Below, piece after piece: positions 18,008 through 27,985 of a stretch of DNA of 64,000 bases; within the stretch, counting starts at the first letter, position 1; each line of letters opens with the position of its first letter. The notes under the pieces were generated by a model. The model made no database searches. It worked only from the letters and a program-made list of their open reading frames with translations, and had not been told where the DNA came from. A program made the translations under genes and the position numbers. Source of the stretch: Fuerstiella sp. (GTDB taxonomy: Bacteria; Planctomycetota; Planctomycetia; Planctomycetales; Planctomycetaceae); assembly GCA_022447225.1 (NCBI GenBank), contig JAKVAZ010000015.1, positions 39,853-103,852 on the forward strand, given 5' to 3'.

Positions 18008-18976
18008 ATGGTCGCACAGGACAACGTGATTGAGATCCGCAACCTCTCCAAGGTATATCGTGACTTTTGGGGAAGAAAGAAGGTTCAGGCAGTCAAAAGT
18101 CTCAGCCTGGACGTTAAACGCGGTGAAGTATTCGGTCTGCTGGGTCCAAACGGTTCCGGCAAGACGACCACCATCAAAATGCTGCTGGGCCTGCTGTTCC
18201 CGACTTCCGGCATGATTCGGATTCTCGGACGCAACGCCGCAGACGTAGAAAAGAACCAGCGAATCGGTTACCTCCCGGAAGAGTCGTATCTTTACAAATT
18301 TCTCAACGCCGATGAGACACTCGATTTCTACGGACAGCTGTTCAAGATTCCTGCCAGAGAGCGAGCCGAACGGGCAGACCGACTGATCAAAACGGTGGGC
18401 CTGGACATGGCACGCCGGCGTCAGCTGAAAGAATATTCCAAAGGGATGACTCGCCGCATCGGGCTGGCCCAGGCATTGATCAACAACCCGGAACTCGTGC
18501 TGCTTGATGAACCGACCAGTGGCCTGGACCCAATCGGTACTCGCGAAATGAAGGATCTGATCCTGCGTCTCCGGGACGAAGGCAAGACGGTCGTGTTGTG
18601 CAGTCATCAGCTGGCCGACGTACAGGATGTCAGCGATCGGATTGCCGTACTGTTCCAGGGAGAGCTGAAGGTTCTCGGAGAAGTGGAACAGTTGCTGGAA
18701 CTTCGAAACGAAACAGAGATTCGTACGGGACATCTCAGCGACGAAGCTATCGAAGAAGTCCGAGCTGTTCTTGCAAAGCACACGTCGGGAAAAAGCACAT
18801 TCCAGCGACCACGTGCCGACCTGGAACAACTGTTCCTGGAGACAGTTCGTCAAAGTGGCGAACGCCCTGGCCGTCGATTTACTGCTGAGGAAATGGCAGC
18901 AACACAACCGACTGCCGACGACACGGATGATTCCGCTCCTTCAGCCGATCCTGGCACCAGTGAGAAGCAGGACTAA
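18008..18976 (+). CDS. ABC-2 type transporter ATP-binding protein (module 1)
   Basis: 322 aa. Walker A is GPNGSGKTT, the Q-loop region is YLPEESYLY, the signature is [15 protein letters not shown] (degenerate LSGGQ), Walker B is [13 protein letters not shown] and the H-loop is CSHQL. This is the CcmA/NatA/DrrA-like class that pairs with ABC-2 permeases for export or for lipid or sugar flipping. A poorly conserved tail of about 100 residues follows the nucleotide-binding domain and ends with an acidic Asp/Ser-rich stretch. It is the first of six co-directional genes. The permease partner begins 123 nt downstream. Confidence 0.92.
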   Translation: MVAQDNVIEIRNLSKVYRDFWGRKKVQAVKSLSLDVKRGEVFGLLGPNGSGKTTTIKMLLGLLFPTSGMIRILGRNAADVEKNQRIGYLPEESYLYKFLNADETLDFYGQLFKIPARERAERADRLIKTVGLDMARRRQLKEYSKGMTRRIGLAQALINNPELVLLDEPTSGLDPIGTREMKDLILRLRDEGKTVVLCSHQLADVQDVSDRIAVLFQGELKVLGEVEQLLELRNETEIRTGHLSDEAIEEVRAVLAKHTSGKSTFQRPRADLEQLFLETVRQSGERPGRRFTAEEMAATQPTADDTDDSAPSADPGTSEKQD

Positions 18977-19099
18977 TCCCTTACAATTGAAGCCCGCTGT
19001 TGTCGGGAATCTCTATGATACTTCGTCGGCAATTATTCTGAGTTTAAGCGTTTCCGAGATTCACCGACTCCGTTCTGTCAGCTACTGATCCGCACACCC

Positions 19100-21394
19100 A
19101 TGGAATACGAACTCGAATCTTTTAATGTCGCCTTAGCGATAGCGCAGTGGGCAATCGTCACGGGAATCATCGCTGCGGTCGCAGTGGGTGTCGCTTGGCT
19201 GGGAGCACTGCGACTGGGCCCGTCGGGGCTGACTTACTTTCGGACTGGATTTTCCAGCTTTGTCCGTGATCTGTTTGCAATGTCACCGACTCGCGTGATG
19301 GCGGTGGCACGTTTGACACTCAAAGAGGCCATTCGCCGCAAAGCACTTGTTGTTTTCGTTGTGTTTGCCGTGCTGTTGATGTTTGCCGGCTGGTTTATGT
19401 CCAGTGGCAACAGTCGCGACGACATCAGTTCCGGAGTTCAGATCTGGTTTTTGCTGACAGCTATTTCCTGGCTGATTCTTCCTGCGGCGATGTTTCTATC
19501 ATGCTGGAGTATTCCGGAAGACATTCGCATGAGGTCTCTGCACACCGTCGTCACTAAGCCGATTCGACGAATTGAAGTTGTGCTTGGGCGCATTGTCGGG
19601 TTCGGTGGAGTTGTGACTCTCGTTGTTGTTGTGATGGGAATTGCAGGTTACATCTGGATTGTGCGACAGGTGCCTGAGGACGTCCGGGACCAGCTAAAAT
19701 GTCGAATCGCCAAGTATGGAGTTCTGTACTTCAAAGATCGTCAGGGAGGTCTTGCATCAACAGGAGTTAACACCGGCGACGTCTGGACCTATCGGTCATA
19801 TATTGAAGGCAACACTCGTGCACGGGCCATCTGGGAATTTGAGAACGTCAATGAAAACATGATGCACGACGTCAACGGCGATGGAGGCGGAGACCAGCTT
19901 AATCTGGAGTCGCGGTTTGAGGCTTTTCGAACGATCAAAGGGTCAGCGGACTCTGTCGAGAAGGGATTGGAAGGACAGTTCACCCTCGTCAAGAATCTCC
20001 GGGCCGAAGCGTTTTCGGTATTCGCATTTTCTCCGGCATTTCGGCAATTCGGTGAGGAACTGCTTGCCGGGCAGTTTCAGAATGCATCGGCCAGCCTGAG
20101 TGAAATTGCCGAATCCATTACCGAAGGTGACGAGTTAGTGCAGTCGAGTGACTGTCGATATTTTCATCGTGCGACTGAAGTCACCAGTGAAATCCTGAAC
20201 GACCTGGGTGAGGAAGTCTCCGAGATCAAAGCTGCCTTTGTGGAGGCGGGGAAAACAGCCAGTCAGGTCGCGAAAAACAAAGACAACACAGCCGCGTTTG
20301 ACGAGTTCAGCAAGTCCTGCACCAGGCTGTCGGAATTACTGCAGGAACACAGTTACCTTCTGCTCGAAGTCATGCCGCGTCTGGAAGTAACATTACCCAG
20401 TTTTCATGTCACGGAATATCACAAAGGACAGGACCAGTTCGCGATCAGCCGGAAACTTAGCTACACGGCTGACTATGAATCGCTTGCGCGTTTTCTGGCG
20501 GACACAATCACCAAGCTAAATGAGCAGCAAAAAGTCGTTTCAGGCGGAGTTCTCACAGACGATCTTGCGAATCTGCTCGTTGAGACTGGCAATCTAACAG
20601 AATTAAACAGCGAATTACTTATCGAAGTCCTGCAGGAAGAAATCGATACAGAAGTCCTTCTGGCAGAAGATTCCAGGCTGTCTGTAGCCGACGAACGACC
20701 ATGGCTGAGCTATTTTGACCAACTTGTCCGGTCAGGACGTCTCAGTTCGCGTGATGCATGGCAACTAACCGCAGACGTATTCCGTGATCTGATCTTCAGA
20801 GATACATTACGAGTCGAAGTGGCGTGTCTGGATGACCAGATGTTTATCGGCATGGCTCGTCCAGACCTGTTCATCCGTCTCCCCGACAACAGTTTTGCTG
20901 CAGGTTATTCGAAAGCCCTTCTGTGTACGATTCTGATGCTCGTCCTGGTGGTCACCATTGGCGTTACGGCCAGTACGATTGTTAAGGGCCCGGTGGCTCT
21001 GTTCCTCACCTTCGGCGTGTTTCTGATCGGACAGGTATTTCACGGGTTCATGTCCGACATACTGGCCGGAGACGTCCAGGGGGCCGGTCTGGTTTCATCA
21101 GGGATGCTGATCTATCAGCAGCGAAATCCCCTGGCCGGCGTTGATGCCTCAACACGGACGCAGTCCATCATCGAATCTGTAGACAATGTCAGCACCGCGA
21201 TGCTTTACGGGACAAGTCAGATAATTCCAAACTTCAATCTGTATTCACAATCTGCAACGTACGTTGAAGACGGATTTGACGTACCCTGGTTCACAGTCAT
21301 GCTTCCGGCGATTCTGACATTTTTCGGTTTTTTGATTCCCTGCGTACTTCTGGGCGCCGCATTCCTCAAGTTTCGTGAGCTGGAAGCCAAATGA
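19100..21394 (+). CDS. ABC-2 type permease with large extracytoplasmic insert (module 1)
   Basis: 764 aa. About four transmembrane helices lie in the first 190 residues (including VVFVVFAVLLMFAGWFM and a segment near 165-188) and about three in the last 155. Between them lie roughly 420 soluble residues, predicted outside the cytoplasm and rich in helical, coiled-coil-like stretches (for example SEIKAAFVEAGKTASQVAKN). ABC-2 permeases are normally 250-400 aa with six helices, so the insert is a distinctive extra domain. The stop overlaps the start of the next gene (ATGA), so these two are surely co-translated. The substrate is unknown. Confidence 0.8.
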   Translation: MEYELESFNVALAIAQWAIVTGIIAAVAVGVAWLGALRLGPSGLTYFRTGFSSFVRDLFAMSPTRVMAVARLTLKEAIRRKALVVFVVFAVLLMFAGWFMSSGNSRDDISSGVQIWFLLTAISWLILPAAMFLSCWSIPEDIRMRSLHTVVTKPIRRIEVVLGRIVGFGGVVTLVVVVMGIAGYIWIVRQVPEDVRDQLKCRIAKYGVLYFKDRQGGLASTGVNTGDVWTYRSYIEGNTRARAIWEFENVNENMMHDVNGDGGGDQLNLESRFEAFRTIKGSADSVEKGLEGQFTLVKNLRAEAFSVFAFSPAFRQFGEELLAGQFQNASASLSEIAESITEGDELVQSSDCRYFHRATEVTSEILNDLGEEVSEIKAAFVEAGKTASQVAKNKDNTAAFDEFSKSCTRLSELLQEHSYLLLEVMPRLEVTLPSFHVTEYHKGQDQFAISRKLSYTADYESLARFLADTITKLNEQQKVVSGGVLTDDLANLLVETGNLTELNSELLIEVLQEEIDTEVLLAEDSRLSVADERPWLSYFDQLVRSGRLSSRDAWQLTADVFRDLIFRDTLRVEVACLDDQMFIGMARPDLFIRLPDNSFAAGYSKALLCTILMLVLVVTIGVTASTIVKGPVALFLTFGVFLIGQVFHGFMSDILAGDVQGAGLVSSGMLIYQQRNPLAGVDASTRTQSIIESVDNVSTAMLYGTSQIIPNFNLYSQSATYVEDGFDVPWFTVMLPAILTFFGFLIPCVLLGAAFLKFRELEAK

Positions 21395-22737
21395 ACTCAC
21401 TTACGTCTCGTCAGCGCAAAATCGTTTTTGCGCTCAGTATTCTGGTCCTGCTGGCACCCATTGTTTATTTGGGCGCCCCACTGTCAGAAGATGTTCAGCC
21501 GGGAACAAAAACCGGGGTCACCGGAGGCAGGCTCGCCCGCATGCGGCATGAGCAGGAACTCGGAGAGAGCACGCTTGGCAATATCGATCCGTCGAGCGCC
21601 GCAGCCAACCTTATGCTGCTGGGCCTGCGAGGCCTGGCAGCAAGCGTGCTGCACCAGAGCGCAATTGACTATCAGGAACGAAAGGACTGGGGCAAGCTCA
21701 AGACCACCGTAGATTCGATTCTGCTGCTGCAGCCTCATTATGTTGAAGTCTGGAAGTTTCAGGGCTGGAATCTCGCCTTCAATGTTTCACGAGAATGGGA
21801 CCGGGTGGATGACCGATTCTACTGGGTAAAAGAAGGTCTGAAATTTCTGCAGAAAGGAACTGACCGTAATCAGACCGCCACGATTCTTTTTCATAACGTT
21901 GGCGAGTTTGTCGGACGCAAAATTGGTTATTCGGACGAGAAAAAATACTTCCGTAGATTTTTCCTTTCTGATCCAGAAGAAAATAAATACGGGGGTGGTG
22001 CGGACCCGGTCGTTAATCCGGAAAGCCAGGACAACTATCTCGTGGCACGGGATTGGTTTCAGAAAGCCAACGAACTGGATGACAATTATCCGGTCTCGGG
22101 CATGACACGTGAATTTTTTCGTAAGAGTCCGACTCAGGCTCTGTTTGACTACGCCACTGCTGTTACGAGTGAAGGAGAGTTCCAGAACTCTATAGATGCA
22201 TGGGCGGAAGCGAGTCAGGAATGGCGTGAAGTCTTCGGAAATGAAATTTTTGAAGCGCGTGACGGGATGACATACAAACTGAATTCACTGAACAAGCCGG
22301 AAGAACTGGAAGAAATGGCAATCCAGAACGGTGTCACCCTGTCGTTGCAGCACCATATGGTTAATCAACGTGTAAAAATGGTGAACTACACATTTTGGCA
22401 GCAGGTGGCGGATTGCGAACAGGATCCGGTGACGGTGGAGGCGCGCAAAGCGATCTATCAGGGTAAACAGGCATACCTGGACGCCGACCTCACTTTGGCA
22501 CTGGAACTCTTCGAAAAAGGAATTGCCAAAACGGCCGAGATGCTGGAACGGCATCCCCAGGTCAATGGCCATGACGACACCATTATGAACGCTATGCTGG
22601 CGGTCCTTTACTGGATGGAGATTCACAAACTTAACGGAACCAGTCCACCGGCCAATTATCCGCTCAAACAGTTCGTTGCAAAAAACCGCATGTACAACCG
22701 CGACGTCGAGACGATGTTCCTGCGTGAAACGAATTGA
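21391..22737 (+). CDS. Membrane-anchored helical (TPR-like) accessory protein
   Basis: 448 aa, not assigned to a named family. One N-terminal membrane helix (about residues 11-29, VFALSILVLLAPIVYLGA) is followed by an extracytoplasmic, mostly helical domain. Segments such as LKTTVDSILLLQPHYVEVWKF and DADLTLALELFEKGIAK read like tetratricopeptide helices. The 4-nt overlap with the permease gene at 19100 ties it to that transporter. It may be a periplasmic adaptor or scaffold (inference). Confidence 0.7.
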   Translation: MNSLTSRQRKIVFALSILVLLAPIVYLGAPLSEDVQPGTKTGVTGGRLARMRHEQELGESTLGNIDPSSAAANLMLLGLRGLAASVLHQSAIDYQERKDWGKLKTTVDSILLLQPHYVEVWKFQGWNLAFNVSREWDRVDDRFYWVKEGLKFLQKGTDRNQTATILFHNVGEFVGRKIGYSDEKKYFRRFFLSDPEENKYGGGADPVVNPESQDNYLVARDWFQKANELDDNYPVSGMTREFFRKSPTQALFDYATAVTSEGEFQNSIDAWAEASQEWREVFGNEIFEARDGMTYKLNSLNKPEELEEMAIQNGVTLSLQHHMVNQRVKMVNYTFWQQVADCEQDPVTVEARKAIYQGKQAYLDADLTLALELFEKGIAKTAEMLERHPQVNGHDDTIMNAMLAVLYWMEIHKLNGTSPPANYPLKQFVAKNRMYNRDVETMFLRETN

Positions 22738-22889
22738 CAGATGTACACTGTGATGATGTCTGACATCGTTTAAGCATATCCTGAGACTGGTTCATCTGTT
22801 CTTACTTTATCTGTTGAACAATTCGTCGCGATCCGCTGTTTACTGCAAACGATAGTGGCTCCGCCAAACCGATCACACAGGAGTCGTTT

Positions 22890-24638
22890 GTGCCAACCGG
22901 GCCGATTTTTTCCAGAGAAGCTCTCACTGTGCCGCGCCGTCCCCGGCACTATTTGCTTCGGTCCGGATATGTCGCATTTCTCCTGATCCTGATGTACACC
23001 GTTCGCCAGGCAACCATTGGATTTCAGGATGTTCAGTTTTCGGGTGATCTGGCCGGATACAGCCAGCTGGTATTCGGGATTTTTGCATTCCTGCAACTGA
23101 CGGTGGCCACCTTTTTCTCGACTCTGTTCAGCGCCGCGGGGGTCGCTCAGGAAAAAGATCGTCGAACACTGATACTGCTACTGATGACGGACATGCGAAA
23201 TCGCGAGCTGGCACTGGGTAAACTGTTCGCCAGTCTGTTGATCGTTGCCGTGCTGCTGGCTACGTCCATCCCGGTATTTGGGTTATTACGCCTTCTGGGC
23301 GGCGTAACCTGGTCTCAAATCGTGTGGTCGGAGTGTGTCATCGCTGCGGCAGCGCTGGCAGCGGGAAGCTGGGGCTGCCTCGTGGCTTTCTGGCGGGAAA
23401 AAACCTTCCAGACCCTGGCAATCAGCGTGCTGGGTGTCGTCATGGCACTGGCCGTCATCGAAGGAACACTGGCTGTCACTGCTGATGGATCCTTAGTTCA
23501 TCGCTGGCTCATTTACATGTCTCCGGTGCGTACAATGCTGCAGATTCTCAACCCTCTGCACGACGCACAGTCACTGGCCGGTCTGCCCCCGGCCCTGATC
23601 TCCGTAGGATTTTTACTGGGGCTGGCTGCAGGTTTTGCGTTGTTCACTATCGCCAGAATGAGAGTATGGAATCCTTCCCAGTCTCTCCGTCAGTCTGCAA
23701 TACAGGAAGATGAATCGCGAAAGGATATTGTCAATAGAACAGCCTCTCGTATGCGGCATCGTCCTGTATGGAACAACCCGGTGTTGTGGAAAGAGATCGT
23801 CACCCGCAGCTACGGACGACGCATGATCTGGATCAAAGCGGCTTATGTTATTCTGGCAGTTTTGATTGCACTGGGTATCGGTCGCGGAGCAAGCGGAAGC
23901 TTAATCCTTGGGATGGTTTCGCCGGCCGGTTTTGGCTTTCTGGGTGCAGCGGTGATCAGTCTGCTGTTGATCAACGCTCTGGCTGTGACCTCAATCACAA
24001 CCGAACGAGACATGAATACCCTCGACATTCTGCTCGCTACAGATCTCAATGCACGCGAATTTATGCTGGGAAAGATTGTCGGTGCATCATGGAATGCCCG
24101 GGAGATGATCCTGGTTCCATTGCTGCTGCTGTTCTGGACTGCTGCACAGGGCCATACTGCGGGGCTGACGATTGAATCTGCTGTTTATCTTGTCATCGGT
24201 TATCTCGTGTTGAGCATATTTTCGGTTATGTTGGGACTGCATGGCGGCCTCACATGGGAAAATTCGCGGAATGCAATCGCCAACAGTCTGGGAACAATGT
24301 TTTTCCTCTTCATCGGCATTTTCGTGTTCATGCTGCTGTTAGTCGAAGCTCGCGGTTCGTTCGCGATTCAGATGCAGAGCTTTATTGTGTTTATCGGGCT
24401 GGGCAGCATCGGTCTCTACGGTTCAATGACTCATAAGAACCCATCCGGTGCTCTAACCCTTGCAGCGATGCTGCTACCCTTCCTCACTTTCTATGCTATT
24501 ACGGATTATTTGCTTGGTGGAAGTCTTGGAGTGTGTTTGTGGATATGTGTCGCGTATGGATTTGCCTCCATTGCCATGCTGATTCCTGCTATCAGCGACT
24601 TTGATGTCGCGCTGGGCCGCACGACGCAGGACGGATAA
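22890..24638 (+). CDS. ABC-2 type permease, double length (module 2)
   Basis: 582 aa with about 12 predicted membrane helices in two similar halves. In each half, a cytoplasmic QEKDRRTLILLLMTDMRNRE or TERDMNTLDILLATDLNARE segment precedes a LGK helix. The two halves look like a tandem duplication of an ABC-2 membrane domain. The start is GTG 22890 with ACAGGAG just upstream. It lies 152 nt after module 1's accessory gene and 9 nt before the next gene. Its likely ATPase is the gene at 27002. The segment after the first half (about 265-300) is a basic linker. Confidence 0.82.
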   Translation: MPTGPIFSREALTVPRRPRHYLLRSGYVAFLLILMYTVRQATIGFQDVQFSGDLAGYSQLVFGIFAFLQLTVATFFSTLFSAAGVAQEKDRRTLILLLMTDMRNRELALGKLFASLLIVAVLLATSIPVFGLLRLLGGVTWSQIVWSECVIAAAALAAGSWGCLVAFWREKTFQTLAISVLGVVMALAVIEGTLAVTADGSLVHRWLIYMSPVRTMLQILNPLHDAQSLAGLPPALISVGFLLGLAAGFALFTIARMRVWNPSQSLRQSAIQEDESRKDIVNRTASRMRHRPVWNNPVLWKEIVTRSYGRRMIWIKAAYVILAVLIALGIGRGASGSLILGMVSPAGFGFLGAAVISLLLINALAVTSITTERDMNTLDILLATDLNAREFMLGKIVGASWNAREMILVPLLLLFWTAAQGHTAGLTIESAVYLVIGYLVLSIFSVMLGLHGGLTWENSRNAIANSLGTMFFLFIGIFVFMLLLVEARGSFAIQMQSFIVFIGLGSIGLYGSMTHKNPSGALTLAAMLLPFLTFYAITDYLLGGSLGVCLWICVAYGFASIAMLIPAISDFDVALGRTTQDG

Positions 24639-24647
24639 TCTCCAGAG

Positions 24648-26984
24648 ATGCGTCCAGTCACGAAAGTAACAGATACCGTGATCGGAACTTTGACATCCCG
24701 ACATGCCGGATTCCGGTTAATTTTGGTCACGGCTGCTGTGCTGGCCGGTCACAAAATCGGCGCCGCAGAATTCACTTCGGTGGAGGTGGGATACCAGCGA
24801 CAGGCTCAGGTTGGCCGCTGGATGCCGATCAGGACGTCAGCGGAAGGATTATCCCCCGGGCAGTCAGTTTCTCTGACAATCACGTCACCGGATCCAAGAG
24901 GTAATTCTGTCTTTAGAATATGTGAAACACAGACAGTGGCTCCTGACGGCAGTGTGTCACTGAGCGGACTCGGACGTACCGGACGGCTCGATGATCAGCT
25001 TCAGATTGACCTGATAGATACAAAAGATTCGGAGATACTGTGTTCCGCCCTGATTCAGTGCTCCAAAGACACTCTGGAACCAGAGGATAATCCGGTTCAA
25101 AAGGCCCTCCACGTCTACCGACATAACGTCCGTTTTCTACTGACAGTCGGTCAACCACCCGGAATCACAGAATTGCTCAGCCAGGCAAAGGCCCTCTCAC
25201 CCGAGGCACCTGTGCTTGTGGGAGTTTCCGTCGATACCGTCAGTCAGCTGCCGCGCGAACCCCGGGCATATGAGTTGTTTTCAATCATCCTGCTGACCGG
25301 CCCTATTGAGTTCAGTGATCAACAGTTTGATGCATTAAAATCATGGATTCACGCAGGCGGCAGACTGATCATCTGCTGTAATGAACGATTCAACGATTCT
25401 CTTACAAGTCCGCTCAGGCGATGGTTGGATGAACGGTTTGATATTTCTCCCGAAACCCGCCGAGTGACGGACGTTGACCTGAACGCGCTGCAACGAATTG
25501 TTCCCAGGTCAAGCCGCATCCCAACACGTCGGGAAGATGTCCGCATGAATCTGATCCGCGCCACACAACCTTTTCGGCTGGCGGAATCGACAAACGGCCC
25601 TCTGGCAGCCCGAACCATGTGTGGAGGGGGACAGGTCACTGTTGTTACACTGGACTTTAGTCAGTCGCCATTATCCGGCTGGACATCACTCGCCGATTTT
25701 TACGCCATTCTAATGACGGGTGCTCCACTGAGCAGATCAGCGGCCGTCGGGAACAGCTCCAGAATCTCCAGCTCCGGTGTCAGCGATCTGTCCACTCAAC
25801 TCATGGCTTCCGTTGATCCGATTCCGGATGTGGGCCGCTGGACAACATGGAGTGTCATGTCGCTGGCATTTGTATGGTTACTTCTGATCGGTCCCGTCGA
25901 TTATTTTCTCGTAGTGATTTTACTGAAAAGGCCTCATTTTACATGGGTGACGTTTCCTGTCTGGGTGACCATCGGATTTGTGACACTGTACGGGTTCAAA
26001 TCAGGAACAAGTGATGTCGTAATGAATTCTGTTCACGTAATCGATGTGTCTCAGGATCAAAACGACTATCCGCTGCAAGTGTATTCACTCATGAGTCTGT
26101 CGGTGCCGGAAACCAAACAAATTCAACTCAGGGGAATTCCCAGTCCAAAATATTGCGGTGAAGCTTCCAACCTGTCACTGAAATGGACAGGGCGTGCCGA
26201 AGACGTCTATGGAGGTATGTACCGATCAACAGGAATTGGTGCCGGCGACCAAAAATACAGCTGTCGTGACGAGATCCCGGACACGATTACGGCACTGCCC
26301 GTTCTGAGTGACAGTTCTTTTGAGTGTCAGGCTCACTGGAGTAACGAATCAGCAAAACCACTGGTGGAATCCAGTCTCAGCGTCAGTGGCTTTGGAATCC
26401 TCAAAGGAGGTTTCCAGCACCAGCTGCCGGTCGCCCTCCGTGACTGGATCGTAGTGTTCGGAAATCGTGTCTACCGTCCGAGAGACGACGCCAGGATGTC
26501 GCTGCCCGCAGGTGAGAAGTGGGAATTTCAACGTGGTGGAACACAAATCTCAGATCTTAAGGCCTGGCTAAATGGTGACCGTGAGGTTCGGACTCCACCA
26601 ACTCGAAAACCTCCAGGTCAATCTAACTCTTCGGTGCCCTACAATCTGCTTGGACGCGACGCACTTGACATTGTGACCATGATGACACTTTTCAACGCCG
26701 CCGGAGCCGAAGGTTATACGCGCCTGCGACACGACCTCCTCCGACGTCTGGAATTCAGCGAATCTATTGAAATGAATTACGCCGTCGTGATCGGCTGGGC
26801 AGAAGAACCGGCAACCCTGTTTGAAATGGATGAATCTGCAGTGACAGAAACGTCATCCCTGAGCATTGTTCGACTGATGCTTCCGGTGGAACGACGTCCG
26901 GGTCAACCTTCCGTTTTGAGTGACCAGCCGGAATCAGCCGATCAGTCTGCGTCCGATACCCCGTCGGCTAACGAAGCTAACTGA
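24648..26984 (+). CDS. Large membrane-anchored accessory protein of ABC module 2
   Basis: 778 aa. A signal-like N-terminus (LILVTAAVLAGHKIGAAEF) is followed by a beta-rich domain (about 40-150) and an alpha/beta domain with DUF4350/GATase-like character (FSIILLTGPIEFSDQQFDAL; WIHAGGRLIICCNE). Two membrane helices lie near residues 400-450 (SLAFVWLLLIGPVDYFLVVI; TFPVWVTIGFVTLYGF), and a second beta-rich C-terminal region follows. The architecture resembles auxiliary subunits of gliding-type (GldF/GldG) ABC transporters, but no family is recognised with certainty. It is 9 nt after the permease and 17 nt before the ATPase, so it is in the same operon. Confidence 0.7.
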   Translation: MRPVTKVTDTVIGTLTSRHAGFRLILVTAAVLAGHKIGAAEFTSVEVGYQRQAQVGRWMPIRTSAEGLSPGQSVSLTITSPDPRGNSVFRICETQTVAPDGSVSLSGLGRTGRLDDQLQIDLIDTKDSEILCSALIQCSKDTLEPEDNPVQKALHVYRHNVRFLLTVGQPPGITELLSQAKALSPEAPVLVGVSVDTVSQLPREPRAYELFSIILLTGPIEFSDQQFDALKSWIHAGGRLIICCNERFNDSLTSPLRRWLDERFDISPETRRVTDVDLNALQRIVPRSSRIPTRREDVRMNLIRATQPFRLAESTNGPLAARTMCGGGQVTVVTLDFSQSPLSGWTSLADFYAILMTGAPLSRSAAVGNSSRISSSGVSDLSTQLMASVDPIPDVGRWTTWSVMSLAFVWLLLIGPVDYFLVVILLKRPHFTWVTFPVWVTIGFVTLYGFKSGTSDVVMNSVHVIDVSQDQNDYPLQVYSLMSLSVPETKQIQLRGIPSPKYCGEASNLSLKWTGRAEDVYGGMYRSTGIGAGDQKYSCRDEIPDTITALPVLSDSSFECQAHWSNESAKPLVESSLSVSGFGILKGGFQHQLPVALRDWIVVFGNRVYRPRDDARMSLPAGEKWEFQRGGTQISDLKAWLNGDREVRTPPTRKPPGQSNSSVPYNLLGRDALDIVTMMTLFNAAGAEGYTRLRHDLLRRLEFSESIEMNYAVVIGWAEEPATLFEMDESAVTETSSLSIVRLMLPVERRPGQPSVLSDQPESADQSASDTPSANEAN

Positions 26985-27001
26985 AGCAGAGAGACGTCCC
27001 C

Positions 27002-27931
27002 GTGATTGAAACACGTAACCTGACGAAGCGATACGGAAACCTTATCGCTGTCAACAACATCAATATGACACTCGGACAGGGAGATGTCTTTGGCTTCATT
27101 GGACCAAATGGTTCCGGCAAAACCACAACCATGAGAATGATTGCCACGCTGCTGAATCCCGATCATGGTGAAGCGTATATCTGCGGCGAGTCGATTTACA
27201 CCTCACAGGAGAAAATCCGACGGCTGGTAGGGTTCATGCCGGATTTTTTCGGTGTTTACGACGACATGACTGTTATCGAATATCTTGAGTTCTTTGCAGC
27301 CTCTTACCGTATTGATTCTTCGGCCCGTCGTGGGATCTGTGAAGAGAAACTGGAACTCGTCGACATGGCATTCAAACGTGATGCAATGGTGAATGAGTTG
27401 TCCCGCGGACAGACACAGCGCATTGGCCTTGCACGAACACTACTGCACGAGCCTCAGGTTCTGCTGCTGGATGAACCTGCCAGCGGACTCGATCCCAGAG
27501 CCCGTATTGAGATTCGAAACCTGCTTAAGCGTCTCGGGGAGATGAAAAAAACAGTGATCGTTTCCAGCCACATTCTGCCGGAACTGGCGGATGTGTGCAC
27601 TCGGGTAGGCATGATCGAAAAAGGGAATCTGATTGTCGATGGAAACGTTGCGGAAGTGATGCGAAAAGCTCGAGCAAGAATCATACTGAACATTCGCGTG
27701 AGGGACCGTCCGGAAGATGCCGCCCGCTGTGTGGAACAGTGTGATTCTGTTGACACTGTAAGCATCAATGAAGATCAAATGCTGGAAGTCACTCTGAACA
27801 GCGGTGTCGAAGACTACAGCGACATTCCATCTGCCATCATTTCGCAGGGGCTCGCTCTCACTCTTTTCCGGGAGGAAGAAGTGAACCTGGAAACAGCATT
27901 CCTGCAGCTGACTAAAGGCCTCGTTCAGTAG
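27002..27931 (+). CDS. ABC-2 type transporter ATP-binding protein (module 2)
   Basis: 309 aa starting at GTG 27002, 17 nt after the accessory gene. Walker A is [10 protein letters not shown], the signature LSRGQTQRIGLARTL, Walker B VLLLDEPASGLDP and the H-loop SSHIL. About 90 residues of regulatory tail follow the nucleotide-binding domain. It most likely energises the permease at 22890. It is related to, but clearly different from, the ATPase at 18008, so the locus appears to encode two separate transporters, or one transporter with two different motors. It ends 54 nt from the convergent tpx gene. Confidence 0.92.
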   Translation: MIETRNLTKRYGNLIAVNNINMTLGQGDVFGFIGPNGSGKTTTMRMIATLLNPDHGEAYICGESIYTSQEKIRRLVGFMPDFFGVYDDMTVIEYLEFFAASYRIDSSARRGICEEKLELVDMAFKRDAMVNELSRGQTQRIGLARTLLHEPQVLLLDEPASGLDPRARIEIRNLLKRLGEMKKTVIVSSHILPELADVCTRVGMIEKGNLIVDGNVAEVMRKARARIILNIRVRDRPEDAARCVEQCDSVDTVSINEDQMLEVTLNSGVEDYSDIPSAIISQGLALTLFREEEVNLETAFLQLTKGLVQ

Positions 27932-27985
27932 CAGCGCACAAAGTCAGCGCAGTCGGAATGTCCCGGATGTTTAAACGAGTCTGAG

